From contig NC_089448.1 of the NCBI RefSeq assembly GCF_026210795.1, positions 3,038,001-3,102,000 on the forward strand: 64,000 bases of DNA, read 5' to 3'. Positions 10,904 to 24,107 of the stretch are shown one piece after another. This DNA is from Rhizophagus irregularis. Lineage: Eukaryota > Glomeromycota > Glomeromycetes > Glomerales > Glomeraceae. The stretch's first letter is position 1. Every line of letters begins with the position of its first letter. A program made the translations under genes and the position numbers. The notes below the pieces were generated by a model. The model made no database searches. It saw only the letters and a program-made list of their open reading frames with translations, and was not told where the DNA came from.

Positions 10904-11781
10904 GCAATTAAATAAAGTTAAAAAAACGAATGCTGAATCACTAAAAAAAAAAGGATATTAACTTTGTTCTTTATTTAATAATAATATTTATTTATTTATT
11001 TAATAAAATTTTCAGATTTGAAAATAATTGCGGCATTTGCGCAAATTAGCCGCAAATTGCACGTGATTTTTATTTGCGCATTGCACCCAGCGTAACCTGA
11101 AAAAATGTGTTTAATTAGAATTTGAATGAATAATTTGACATTACTAATGAATGAATGTTTTTTTTAACAAAACTTTTACAGTAAATAGCTGCAGTATGAT
11201 TATCGTTAGCACAATATGCAAAACTTTATTATTTACCTTTATTTGGGATTCCGAATAATTTTTTTTTTCTGATATATATATACTGGTAAAATGATAGGCA
11301 AAATACACTATACTATATTAATATAGTATATTTAATGAATGAAAATGTTACGACATAAGTATTACTAATTAACATTTACTAAAAATCGGATAAATGATCG
11401 GCCGACAGGACATCCCCTGCCAATTTAAAAAATGATTAAATTTTAAAAAGCTTCGGAACTAGTACTATTAATATTGAGATTACGAATAAATAAAAAGAAA
11501 GTTTTTCTCATTTGGAAAATGCAAATCTTTTTGAATTACTCACATTTTCAAATGTTATCCGTTAGGTATAGTAACTACAATTGCATAATCGTGAAAATGA
11601 TGCCGATCAGGGGATAATTTCTTACACCACCTATGTAAATAAGTTACACTAAGCTTTTCATTATTATTTCACCTTATTTAGTCTTCTTTGTATCATTGAT
11701 TTTAATTATATAAAAGATCAAATTTTTATACGCGTTAATTTATTGTCCCGAAATACGAAAATTTATCTTTACCGCACAACC
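10904..11781. other. Intergenic region with a CG-containing repeat-like patch
   Basis: No gene is seen. A patch at about 11025-11095 repeats the words TTTGCGCAAAT, CCGCAAATTGCACGTG and TTTGCGCATTGCACC. It resembles the tip of an interspersed repeat but has no partner in the window. Confidence 0.35.
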
Positions 11782-11792
11782 ATGGCTTATAA

Positions 11793-14445
11793 ATCTGGGT
11801 TAAATACGAAGATAATTGTCCAATCAAAATTGTCATTGACAAAGGGGACGTGGATGATTTGAAAAAGGCAATCAAGAAAGAATTACCAAGTCTTAATGTT
11901 AGCCGGATAAGCCTTCGCAAGCACGGTGAAGGGGTTGACTTAGATCCCGAACTTGAAATAAATGAGAACCTTGTGAACAACTTGAAAACACCAATTCAAA
12001 TATTAAGTATGTATCAGGTTTTATTAATTAGTCGGTACTCGGTATATGTCGTTTATATATATTTTTATTAGCTAATTGTTAACGCTTCCCCTAATTTTTT
12101 TTTTTGTTATACTTTCATTCACTTATCACTTCTTCATGACCACGATATTAGATTACAATGATGTCCGAAAGGAAGACTGGCAGTGGCCTTGTATTAATAT
12201 AATAAGAGACCATTGGGGACGCGAAAATATCATCCCATTTAAAAAAACTCAAAAACAAAGCAGTACCATTTTTACAATAATTTACTATAACTACACAATT
12301 TTTGTTGAGTTATACTCTCGGCCATTGATCCAAATCCTTCAAGAAATCCTCATTGATAACAATGATATGCCCAAGATCAAAGCTCAGGATTTGTATCACG
12401 TTATGGAAGATTTAGAGATCTTATATAATGGATTGGAGACTGCATCTAAATTTACATTTGAACCTTCGGTGGAAACCGGTAATTACTAATTTCATACAAT
12501 AGATTTCGTTTAGCTATAATTATTAGCTGACTTTAAATTTAATCCTTAGAAAAAAAGAGCCACTTGAATCACTTGATCCGATTCCTTAAACAGGAATATA
12601 ATGAGACGATCGAAAAACAAAATAAAACGATAGAAAAAAAGACAGTTTCATTTGACATGTTGTGGGTATTCTACACCAAGGGCTTGGAAGTATGGTAGTA
12701 AGTACTTTCAAATTTCAAAAATTGTTTTTTTAATATAATTCATATGATTTTTCTACCTTGCTTTTATTTATTTTTTTGCATTTTTTTGCAAACCATTATT
12801 TAAACTGCTTATAAATTTATTTTCTTTTATTGGGAAAATTGGTTTCTAGCAAATGTGATATTTCCAGTCAGCAAATCGGTGGTACCATTCTTTCAACAGA
12901 AAAAGTAGTTAAAACGACAAATTTTGAAAAGGTGTCATTTTTTGTTATATTTATTAAGGTTGTTGATTATGATGGCCATGGATTTAAGCATTGTTATGTA
13001 AAACGCCAAATCGAAGAATTTAATGGAGAGAAAAGTTTCTCTGATTTATCAGTTGTTCCATTCAGATTTTCTGAATCTCGCGACTTCCTCAAGGAAACCA
13101 TTTATTGTATTGGGAAAAAATTTTTTGAACTTGCAGCAAACAGACATTTTATGGAGTATACGGGCTCATTGTTTCGTTGGACAAAAGTAAATGGTTGCTA
13201 TGAGATAGAAGCGATAAGGGCTGATGGACGTGTTATGATTGATCTCAAAAGTTTTGCAACCATGAATCCTGGCTATCTAATGAGAAATGCAAAACCACCA
13301 AATCCATGTGATGTTAATTTGCTCGGTAAAAAGGGTTACCTCGAAGACTATGACTATGAGAAATCTTATTGTTTCGCACCTGCGTTAGTGTATGGATTCA
13401 GTTTCGCATTGAAGGAATGGGGCCAATTCTTGGTCATGGATTTCAATAAAATTAATTTTAATGAAAATGCTTTCGAGCATTTGGTAATGCCTCAAGATAA
13501 AAAAGAAGTACTTTTGGAATTAGTGAAACAGTACAGCAACCAAACAACCAATGGTAAAAAACTTGAAGATGGTAATCCTTCTGACTCTCTATTAGTAAAA
13601 CAACTTGATCCCATTGCCAATAAAGGTAAGGGATGCATCTTTCTTTGTTATGGCCCACCTGGCACCGGGAAAACATTAACAGCTGAAAGTGTAGCTGAAC
13701 TTCTTAAACGGCCATTATGGACGATTGGCGTGCATGAACTTGGAACGGATCTTGCAAAGTATTTAATATTTTGAACGTATTTTGTTAATATTTTTCTATA
13801 CTTGTGAGATTTACTATTTGATTGCCTTTGCTTCTTTATTGTATAAAAGGATGGAACAACAATTAGTTAAGATTCTAAATATTGCTTTTACATGGAAGGC
13901 TGTCCTCCTACTTGATGAAGCTGATATCTATTTTGAAAAACGTACCTCGGGTAATGCAAAGCGTAATGCGATGACTGGTATATTTTTACGTCATCTAGAA
14001 TATTATCAAGGTAAGAAAGATTGCTATCCTTGTTTTCATATTTACAGAAGAGAATTTTTTATCAATTTATCTTCACTTTTCCTTTTATCCTCCTTTTTCC
14101 TCTTCAGGTATCCTTTTCTTAACAACAAATCGTGTTATGAGTTTTGATGATGCTTTCCGTTCAAGAATTACTATGTGTTTCCATTATCCAAAACTCGTTC
14201 CAGAGAAAAGGAAAGAAATTTGGAAAAATTTCATCGATGGTGCCGGCTTGGATCTCAATGCAGATGATTTTTCTAAATATGAATTGAATGGACGCGAAAT
14301 TCGTAATGTTCTTCATATAGCACAAACGTTGGCCGAAGGTAATAATGAAGGAATTACTAAAGATCATGTGATCAAAGTTATTAGGATAGCTCAGGAATTT
14401 CAGGAAGATATGGAAAAAATGAAATCAAAATTATTTTTAGAATAA
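11793..14445 (+). CDS. CRN-type header fused to an AAA+ ATPase (start damaged)
   Basis: Six exons: to 12006, 12152-12478, 12550-12697, 12850-13758, 13850-14010 and 14108-14445. All introns are GT-AG and phases agree, giving 698 residues from the first open codon. The first 70 residues (VDDLKKAIKKEL...) resemble the ubiquitin-like header of Crinkler proteins. A charged helical stretch precedes VSFDMLWVFYTKGLEVWY. The central region, with LVYGFSFALKEWGQF, resembles DUF7025. Then comes an AAA+ module: Walker A GPPGTGKT (about 497), Walker B AVLLLDEAD (about 549), ILFLTTNR, and DDAFRSRI with the arginine finger. It is predicted to be an ATP-driven remodeller. The only plausible ATG (11782) is out of frame with the header, and TAA at 11790-11792 blocks the header frame. 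The start is therefore mutated, mis-sequenced or in an unseen exon. Confidence 0.75.
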
Positions 14446-15340
14446 TGTAGCTATTTATATTAATGATTTGATGTTTGAGTGTAGAGTGAAATTCAGATTA
14501 ATTAGGAATTGTGAAAAAATAATTATCAATAAAAGTTGATTAATTTTTTAGAAGTATTTTGAAAAAACTTTAATATTATGAAAATACTACAAATATTTTT
14601 ATTAATTAATTATAAATTTTATAATTATCTCTTATTATTTTATATTACGTCAATTTTAAACTTATAATCAATTTAGGAAAAATATTTGAACAATTAAATA
14701 TTAGAAATCTGTTCATTTCATTTATTATTATTCTTTTGATACTCATTTTTATTCGATAAATTATCAATTTAACTAAACCATTTGAATTAAAATTTTTATT
14801 CAGAATTTCGGATATGGATTTGGTTATAATAGTCTATTATCAAATCAACAATTTCTTTAATTAATTGATTATAAAATATTGTGAAAATATCAATTTTTTT
14901 TGATTTTTATGAATTTGAAAATCAAACTATTTATCCAGCGTTCAATTTAATTGAAAATCTTAATCATCTTTCTACATGTTATTATAAAAAAAAATTGAAA
15001 GAAAAAAAAAATTAAAAATAAATGTGGGGAAAGAAAAAGGATAAAGAAAGAATCGGTTCAAAAAAAGGGAAATTTCCAAAAAAAAAGGAATCTGAAAAAA
15101 AATAAGTGCCGAAAAAAATTCTGAAAAAAAAGGACAATAATTCGAAAAAAAAATATTTTTCAGTTTGGGAAAAAAAATCAAACCTAAACGGGAAAGAACG
15201 AGAAAAAACAAAATTTTTCGGTTTGAAAAAAAAACTAAACCGAAAGAAGAAAGGGAGAAAAATTTTTTTTTTTCAAAACGAAAAATTTAAAATTAATAAT
15301 CAAAAAAAAAAATTCCGATTAAGGTAAAATTTTATTACTG
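14446..15340. other. AT-rich intergenic region with purine-rich low complexity
   Basis: AT-rich sequence to about 14980, then a purine-rich A/G tract (about 14985-15325) whose long reading frames are low-complexity K/F artefacts. No gene. Confidence 0.45.
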
Positions 15341-16760
15341 AAATTACTGAAATTGTATTAGTTGATTGGAATGTACACGGATAAATAGATCAGGTGGAGG
15401 CATGTCACGGGTTTTAATTATATGGCATGGGATTTCAAGTTACACAATTCAAATTAGAGACTAATCCAAACGTCAGCAAAATTTTTTTAGTTATATAGTT
15501 TTTTTAGATATATAGATTTATCAAAAAATTTATTATCGTTAATATCAAAAAAAATTTTCACAAATTTATTAGTCAGAAATAGTATTGAAAAAAACAATCT
15601 CATAAACAAAAAAGTTCTCACTAAATCGAAAATTCTCACTAAAAAAAAATTTTCACACGAATTTATTAGTCAGAAACAATATTATTGACAAAAAAATCTC
15701 ACTAAATCATCGAAAAAGCCGTAGGACATAGTTCTATATCTTGACTCAAACCAAAAAAAAAAAATAAACTATATTTTTTGGGTTAAAAAAAAATTTGATA
15801 AACAAAACAAAAAGTTAAGTTAACCAAAAGAAACAATAATGATAAAAAGAGAGATAAAAAAATTAATAAAAAAAAAGACTAAAAAGGTAGTTTCAGTTTT
15901 TACGGTAAAAACTGAAAAATAAAAAAAAATAAAAAAAAATTATTATTGGTTCGTGGTAACTAAGAGAGCGCAAATAAATGCAATTAATAAGAAAAATTAT
16001 ACTTTTTTTTGTTAGTATTAATCCATCAGAATGAAAAAAAATCAAGTTAAAATTTTAATTAACTGGAAATGTATTAGTTTAAAGATTGGTTATCATAGTC
16101 AGTTAATTAAATACGAAATAGATCGAACGCAAGAATATCACACTTTTCAATGTTACACAATTCAAGTTATTTATACAGGGTAATCTAAATATGACAAAAT
16201 TTTTTTAATTAGATAGATTAATTAGATAGATTACGGCATTACAACGTACTATACCTATTATTAGAAAAAAAAATTTTAAAAAAAAAAATCTGAAAGATCT
16301 TATTATATTTATAACGATCTATTGCTATTGGTATTATTAAAAAATAAATCAGAAAATTTTATTTATAAAATATCTGCCATATGTATTTTATTATACAATA
16401 TATTGTTATTATTAGATAAAAAATCTAGAAAAAATTTCTGAAATATTTTGTTATATCTATAAAGATCTATTGGCATTATTAGAAAATTTTATTTATACAA
16501 TATCTGTCTTACGTACTATACCTATTATTAGAAAAAAAAAATCAAAAAAAAAATTCCGAAAGATTTTATTATATCTATTGGCGTTATTAAAAAAAATGTT
16601 TCTATAAGTGTTTTATATAAAAAATGTTACGTTTTGCAACATTTCTTATATTATTATTGATAAAAAACATAGCGAACCATTTTTTTTAAGTGTTTTAATA
16701 TAAAAAATGGTTTGCAATATTTCATAAAATTTTGCTAGAGTTATCCTATAATCTAATAAT
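15341..16760. repeat. Degenerate tandem and dispersed AT-rich repeats
   Basis: Two related units of about 100 bp around 15540-15720 share AATTTATTAGTCAGAAA and CTCACTAAATC. Another family around 16230-16610 shares ACGTACTATACCTATTATTA and AAAGATTTTATTATATC. Segments near 15390-15490 and 16110-16210 share GTTACACAATTCAA. No coding capacity. Confidence 0.5.
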
Positions 16761-17770
16761 TAGAAATTAATAATTAATATCATAAAAATTGAATCCTTAT
16801 TGGCTGAGATATGTCAATTTGAAGTTCTAATGGCAGTGTTCAATAACTTTCATTTAAAAAATCTTTAAAAGCATGTTAAGCTCCCCCATGAAAATGACCA
16901 CTTCAGTTGTTACTATGAAGATCATTTAGAGTATGATATTAAATAGTGAATTATAGGTTGTGATTAAAGAACGATTAAGAATGAGGTACTAAATTCTTAT
17001 AAAAGGAAGAAATATTTGATCTTGTCAAAAAAAAGGTTACGAATTTTGAAAATGATAAAAAAAAATATAATTTACCTTTAGAATAGATAATTTCGATTCT
17101 TTTTGCCTTTTTCTTATGATGAAAAAGTGGCACATTAATTAATTTAATGGTTTTAGATTGAAGGATTTTAATATGGGAGAACTATCGAATTTTGAAATTT
17201 TCGGATAAATATTTAACTGATATTTAATATTATTAAACCAAGCATATTATTGTATTTAGATATATTATTAATATCTAAGGTGGCAACGTGATTTATCACG
17301 GGCTTAGATGTTACACGACTATTACGTTATATCGTACTACATATGGCAAAAAATAGAGATCATCATTTTTTTTTACTTCGTTATTTTTTCAAACTCTGCT
17401 TAAAAATATCTGTTAGAAAGCCAAAGTTTCTGGGTTTCAAATAAACTTTAAAGTGGCATAATATAAATAAGGTTTACAACGAAAAATTACCATATGAAGT
17501 CAACAATAGTTGCGAATTCTCTAAGTAGTTTTAAAGTAATTTATATCAAAAAATTGTCGAGCATTATTTATTCAAATACAATACCATTTTATTTTTTTTT
17601 ATTATCTTTAATGTATTTTTTTCCTTTAAACCTAAATACAAAATATTTCATATTTTGTGAAGTGATAATTAGATTATTATAATTTTATAACTGAATGAAA
17701 CTAGGCGTACCCCGTCACGTTGTTGTCCATCAAGCTAAGAAAGTAGTAATCACAATTCCGTAATTCACCA
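16761..17770. other. Intergenic, no gene recognised
   Basis: Ordinary AT-rich sequence. A 62-codon open frame at 17494-17682 has hydrophobic low-complexity content and no supporting splice or family signal. Confidence 0.4.
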
Positions 17771-17774
17771 ATGA

Positions 17775-18200
17775 CCAAACAAAAAAAAAAAAAATTTATA
17801 ATTTTTCTAATAGAACGAAAAAAAAAGATTTTTTTTCTGATTTTCTAATTTTCTAATAAAGAAGCGAAAAAAAAAAATTTTTTTTCTTTAATAAAGACGA
17901 AAAAAATGTTTTTTTTCTAATTGTCAAATAAAGAAATGGAAAAAATGGTATTTTTTTCAAAATTTTAATAAAGAAGCAAAAAAAGATAAAAAATTATAAT
18001 TTTCTAACAAAAACGAAAAAAAAAATTTTTTCTTACAATTTTTCTAACAAAACAGTAAAAAAAAAATGATGTTCTAATAAAGAAACGAATTTTTTCTAAT
18101 TTTCTAATAGACGAAAAGTGTTTTTTTTTTCAATTCTCTAATAAAGAAATGTTTTTTCTAAATTCTAATAAAGAAATGAAAAGACAGTATTGTTTTTCTA
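17775..18200. repeat. Degenerate tandem array of A/T-tract units
   Basis: Roughly eight to ten units of about 40-55 bp, each built as T-tract, CTAAT, TTTCTAATAAAGAA(A/G)CGAAA and A-tract. The units vary in tract length. This is a minisatellite-like array lying beyond the 3' end of the kinase pseudogene. Unit boundaries are approximate. Confidence 0.6.
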
Positions 18201-18424
18201 ATTCCTGTTGATACAAATTTAATAAACTCAATTATATTCAACAACATTCATCATCTGAATTTATATCAACTTTAGTATATTTTCCTATTTTAGTTAAAAA
18301 AAAAATATTATAAAATTGTTGGAGTGAAAAACTTTAGATACTATTTATTACATTCGTAATCGTAAATAATGAGTTTACTTACTATTTTTTTGAGTTTCAT
18401 TCGTTTCCATTATTTAATTCTTCA

Positions 18425-20009
18425 AAATTACGTTTCTTGAAGAATTTACGGATACAGTTAAGCTTTGAGTAGCGGAATTTGTATTTTGTGTGGATGAACT
18501 AAAAAACGTATGAAATTATTATTATTTATTTATATTATTAGCAATTTACATACATTTGAATATTAATTAATTACATTTGAATATTATTTATATCAAGTTA
18601 ATATTCTTTTGTAATATATCCTAAAAATTAATAAAAGATATCTAAGTTAAATATAAATTTAAAGAAGTAAATTCAATTATTATTACCAGATCGTCTAACT
18701 AATGCTTCAGGTTTTTTCATTAATTGCTAATTATTACTTAATAGTATAACATACCTTGTTTGACATTAAATGAGATCATTGAAGAAGATTTATAGTTGAA
18801 GCTTTTGAAATTAAAGAACTTAATGCTCTACTTGTATAAATTGCCTTTGGATGAGATTCTTCACTAAATTCGGGTCCAAGTTGCTTTAATTGTATTAATT
18901 CCAATCTTTCTTTTTTCAGCTTGTTTAAACGTTTTGTCAATATACATTTCGCAAAGAGATTTCACGATTTCATAATTAGTTGGTCTTTTTAAAGGGTCAG
19001 AATCCTAAAATTTTCTCATCAAATTTGCAAAACATTCAGGAGTATCATTTGTAATTTCAGGGCGTTTTCCATCAATAATTTCATAAATAAGCTCAACATT
19101 GTGTTCAATATTAGCATAAGATTTAGAACCTGTTGTAAGTTCCCACATAATCATATTAAAACTATATATATTAGATTCTTTTGAAAATGCAGCACCTTTA
19201 AATATTTCTGGTGCAATATAAGGTATTACTCCATATATTTCATTATTTGATAATGTATTATTTGCAGGTTGTGATAATCCTAAGTCTCCACTTTCCAATA
19301 TTGAGATAATAACATATTTCCACTAGTAAGAATATCTTGATGTATAAAATTATTATTATGAATATTTTCGAGTCTAAAATAAAACATTTAATTGTCAATA
19401 AACTTACTGAAAATATAGAAAATAGATTAATTCACTAAGATAAAATATACAATAAATACCCAATCGATAATCCTTGTAATATAAACAATTTTTCGGACCA
19501 TGTAAGATTTATAAAGTTCTTTTGCAATTATTCATGCAAATTTCCACCTTCTGCATAATTCAATATTAATATATATTCTATTGTTATAGGATCTTGTGTA
19601 ATGCCATAACAGCCAATAACACAATAGTAATTGTTATCATTACATTGATAAAGTGATCTTAACTAAAGTATAAATAAATCAATTAAAACAATAAGTATTA
19701 AAAACACATTGCAAGTATATAAAATGTAAATATTACCTCATTTAGAAAATGTTTACTGATATTATGTGAATCACGCAATTTTTTACAACAACATCAGTCC
19801 CTTCCCAAGTCACTTTATCTGCTATTTTCTTTAAATTCGTAATTTGAGAATATGGAATCCACTCTATTCCTTTGATTAATAAACGAATACATATCAATTG
19901 TATCGTTGTCCATATAATTAACAATCAAATGATACTTTGCAGAAACCCGTGAAATCACAAACATGTGACGACATGGTATCAAACGATCTCGTGAAAATGT
20001 CGATAACAT
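18425..20009 (-). pseudogene. Protein kinase pseudogene
   Basis: Minus-strand pieces follow kinase order. WIPYSQITNLKKIADK starts the N-lobe, with the glycine-rich loop missing. Then come VVVKN (lysine region, then a frame change), CYGITQDPITIEYILILNYA, IHQDILTSGNML (catalytic loop), GDLGLSQPAN (the DFG position), VIPYIAPEIF (activation-segment end) and NLMRKF followed by TAG at 19005. The frame resumes with DSDPLKRPTNYEIV, the usual subdomain XI, so a conserved Trp codon has become a stop. A further frame change precedes the tail (LGPEFSEESHPKAIYTSRAL). The breaks rule out an intact kinase. It belongs to the expanded tyrosine-kinase-like group seen elsewhere in the window. Confidence 0.75.
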
Positions 20010-20028
20010 ATCGTAAAATGCTATTAAA

Positions 20029-20060
20029 TAGGTGGTGAATAGGTGGTAAATAGGTGGTAA
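20029..20060. repeat. Short tandem repeat of TAGGTGGT units
   Basis: Three 11-12 bp units (AATAGGTGGT then A/G) sit just upstream of the kinase pseudogene's 5' end. A simple microrepeat. Confidence 0.55.
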
Positions 20061-20394
20061 AAAACATCGAGAATTAGTAGTGAAAATTAGTCTAAGATAT
20101 TTCTTAGATGTATTAAATTTTATTTTTTATTTTTATTTTTAAAATGTAGACACGATTGGAGTCTAACGTTCTTAGATGTATTAAATATTATTTATTCATA
20201 AATTTTATTCTGTACTTATGTATCATGTGATACACGTGATATTATAAAATAACTATAACTGAAGTATCATGCATTCATGCTGATCAGCATATACTATATT
20301 ACCTAGCATATTGTTAACGTCACTTACATATCAAATAATTCGATAGATTTTTTAGATCATTAACAATCATATAAAAATTGATTGCTATTTAATT

Positions 20395-20672
20395 TATTAG
20401 TAGTAGTAGTGTAGTTAATTTTTAGTATTTGTTAGTGTAGTTGATAAACGCTATTAAGGTTGATACGTCTTCCGGTAGTCCATCGGGTAAATGGGTGAAA
20501 GTTGTTTTTGGGTCGGCAGCGGGATTTAGATAGTCTCATAGAGCAATTAATTCTTATTCCCCCACAACTATTTAGTAACTAGTTAGCTAGATCTTTATTG
20601 TTGTAACTCGCGTATTTGTAACTTTTTATTTTAAATTTTAATAAATGAGTTGAACCTTAAAAAAAAAAAATA
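20395..20672 (+). mobile_element. Likely 5'-truncated LINE 3' end with poly-A tail
   Basis: A segment of higher GC than its surroundings (TACGTCTTCCGGTAGTCCATC, GGGTCGGCAGCGGGATTTAG) passes into TTTTAATAAATGAGTTGAACC and then a 12-base poly-A. This layout, with an AATAAA-like signal shortly before an A-tail and no coding content, is typical of a non-LTR retrotransposon end. Neither the target duplication nor the 5' breakpoint could be fixed. Confidence 0.45.
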
Positions 20673-21832
20673 ATAATTATGGCAAAGCTAACATTTTTTG
20701 ATTTTTTTGATTGAAAAGGAAATAACTTCCCATTTTTGATTTATCTTTTTCTCTTTTCGTAAAAAAAATCAAGAAAAAAATTTATAATAATAAAAAAGGA
20801 AATGCCTTTCCTTTATGTAAAACATTTTTTTCGTTTTTTTTTGAAAAAAAGAAAATAAAAAAAAATTTATCTTCTTAGGTTAAATAGATACGATTTAATA
20901 GGTGAAAATTTTCTGATAGTATTGATATTATTAGTTTCTTGAAATACTTGGCTTTAATGATCAACTTTTTAATTGGATCGATAAACGGAGTATAATGATA
21001 TTTAAAGTACTAATGTTGAAAACTCTCCGGATTTACAGTAGGTTTACAATTTGATTTACACGTCGAAAAATACAATCGGAAAATTTCTCATGTAATAAGT
21101 TATAGTAAAAAAAAATAGAAATTAATTATTGGATAAATCATATTGTTACACTATTAAATTTTTTTTTTAATACATAATATATTTATAGTTATATTAAATA
21201 CATAATAAATTTATAGTTATATTATCATGCAATATTTAACATAATCTCGAGTTCGAGATTTTTTATTTACATGTTAATCATGTCGTCATTCTGTCGTTAC
21301 CATTTTTATTTACATTTCTGACTTTCATTAAGATTATTATGTGAATATTTTTTCATCTTTGTTTGCATTGAACGAAAAAAAAATCGTATATAAAAATGAA
21401 CATTATTGAAATATAAAAAAATTAAATAAAAAAAAAATAAAAATAACGATACAAAGATTCTACTTTATTTTTTTTTCCTTTCTTTTTAAGCTCCACATGC
21501 ATTAAAAATTACTATCGACGTAAATTTAAAGGTGTGCTTAACGGAATTTCTACGCACTATGAAAAATTTTGGTCGGCGCTACTCAAATTTCAATTTTATC
21601 TTTTTTTTTGTTCCAGATTCACATGGAGTTTCATAAATTTAATGTTATTAGTAATAGGTTTATAAAATTTAATAAATTTAGAGCAAAAAATTTTAGCGAA
21701 AATATTAAAAAAAAAGGGTTTTAAAATTTAAATATTATATTTATTTAATTTTTTTTTTTCAATAATCAAAACATGCATAATATTTTAAAAATTTTATATT
21801 TTGATAACAAAAATAAAGTAAAATATTTCAAT
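20673..21832. other. Intergenic region with duplicated blocks
   Basis: Contains the counterpart of 6540-6740 (about 20995-21185) and the shared downstream flank of the BTB-BACK-TLDc genes (about 21480-21760). It lacks the 512-bp element present between the matching blocks at 7003-7514. No gene seen. Confidence 0.5.
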
Positions 21833-23489
21833 TTAATCATCATATGTGGATTTTGGGGTTTTTTTAGTAATTCTTTTTTCATCAAAAATCTTAAAGGTCA
21901 CTCTGCGAATAAGGGATACTTTATTTTTACAATTTACGTTTCTATCTATTTTATCTACGACTTTATCCATTTTCTTACCTTTGGTTTTTAACGTATTAGT
22001 AATAGCATTTTCAACGCGGAATATTTCAAATGATACTTTCCCTTGACAACTATGTAAAAAGTCAAAATTAAAACTGATATTTTCAGTTACAATATTCTCC
22101 CAATCAGTTATTGCAAAAACCTTTCCTTCCTCGTTCTTATGATTACAGTAAAAATAACCTCCTCTACAATATTTACTACTATAAAGATAACCTCCTGCTT
22201 TGTAATGGGATCCTTTATTGATACTATCGTACCTACTACTATTACTATTACGAAAAGAAAATACTATTACGAAAGAACTATTTTTGTTAAATCTAAATTT
22301 ATAATTCAAAAATAATATACAAGTACTTGAATAGCATTTTATTAATCGATATTCCAGCTTAAAATTATATGAAATGTTGTTAATATATGCTGATTCATTA
22401 TCCTTGTCATCCATCAAATTTGCAAGATTAATAAATTGTTTTCTATTAAGTATTATAGAATCAAAGTTCATTATATTCTTTAAAATCCTTGGCGAAGATT
22501 TGAACATAGGTGTATGTTCTCGCACCATGTGAAACTGAAAAATATCTTGTTTCAGTTCTTTAGGTAAAATTTCTTCATAAGGTCCTATTTTTTTGAAATG
22601 ATCTTTAGAAGAAATCTCGTAAAATCTGATTAAAGGAATAAGATTATGAATATTTCTTTCTAATTCAGTAAAATTTTCTTTAGTCCATTCGTTGGGATTA
22701 TTACTTAATTGCCTTGAATTAGTCCATATGTTAGGATTACTATTACTTAATTGTCTTGAAACTTGCGCGACACCCCATTTAATCAAACTTTCCCAAATTT
22801 CAATTTCAACTAAGTTAAGATCATCTCGTTTGAGAACAATTTCCAATAAAGGAGCGGGAAGTCTTGTGAAATTATTAGCGTGAAATAAAAGTTTAGGTTC
22901 ATAACAAATTGTATCCAAACATAATTCCTGCAATTCATCAAAAGTATAATTTGTATTTAAAATACTTCGAAGAATTTTTACGGAATATTTTCTTATATAT
23001 TCTGAATGATTTTCAATAAGATATTTTTCGGTAAATTTAGTAAGTGTATCCAAAGAAAACTTATCAGAGGCATGCAAAATATAAAATATTTCGTCTTCTT
23101 GTTTAAAATTTAAATCGACACTTCCAGTATAAATGTAACTATAAATAAAAATTTGAAAAAAAAAATTATTTAGACTTTCATTATTATTATTTTTTTTTTT
23201 AAAAGAAATTTTAATTTTATGACGCTGCAACTTACGTAAGAATCGTTTGGAAAACGGTTTGATTAATGTTTGGAAATTTGAAAGTATATATGTTATTTTC
23301 GTCTTTAATTTCATTAGAAGAAAATGATTTTTGAAAATACGGAGAGCGACTACGAAGGATAATAGAATGAGCACGGAATTCTTTATAACCAGCATCTACT
23401 CCCACTTGAATAACAACATTATATTTAATCTCATTATTAAGAAGAAGACCAAAGTTATGTGATAAATCTGAATAGAGTGTAGAAGACAT
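21833..23489 (-). CDS. BTB-BACK-TLDc-like protein, 519 aa
   Basis: Exon 1 (23236-23489) starts MSSTLYSDLSHNFG and exon 2 is 21833-23138. The intron 23139-23235 is GTAAGT...TATAG and splits one codon (AC/T). The BTB domain spans about residues 10-105, with FRAHSIILRSRSPYFQKSF and, across the junction, TILTYIYTGSVDL. BACK-like helices follow (about 115-250, with LCLDTICYEPKLLF). Within them a short internal duplication (SRQLSN.NPN.WT twice) is absent from the paralogue. About residues 310-470 occupy the TLDc position but are diverged, ending SFEIFRVE. The likely role is a substrate adaptor or a stress and V-ATPase-related protein, from family knowledge only. The intact start contrasts with the truncated paralogue at 7888-9450. 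Confidence 0.85.
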
Positions 23490-24107
23490 TGTTTTAAAAT
23501 TATGATTTTATTTTGTTGGGAAAATGTTTAATGCCAATATTGAGAAATGAATTCGTTAATAAGTTTATCGAGTGGTTTGTTACACAACATTATTTCTTGA
23601 AATAACAAATGGCTAAATGATAAATGAATTACCAATTTTATTTATTCATTTAGGAAAAAGTCGTACAACATGGATGAGATTATGTATTGTATGCTTATTC
23701 ATGTGAATAAAAAGAAAAAAAAGTAAGACTTTTACTTTTTGCCTTATCAAATAGTCACCTCCGATGTTTGTGCAACGCAGAGCCACAAGATTGTAACACG
23801 TAATGACCTTAAAAGTACTGGTACTGATTTTAAAAATTATTTTTAATCAACCTGGAATATTTCACATAATATTTTTTTTCAAATATTCTATGTAAGGGCA
23901 AAATCACACCAATCCCATTAATCCCTATCGGCTCTAAATACAAATAAAAATTTTATCTTGGCCCAATTATCACTATACATCTACACCTATACGATATTTC
24001 TTATTTATAAATTGTTGCCAAAATATTATTAATTTTTAAATCCAATTCTTTTTCGTATCATAAGCGCGGAGGATGAAAAATCCAATTCGGAATTGTTCGT
24101 TAAACGA

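Noticed and set aside
15106-15327. 73-codon K-rich frame
   Set aside because: Translation of a purine-rich low-complexity tract; no real sequence information.
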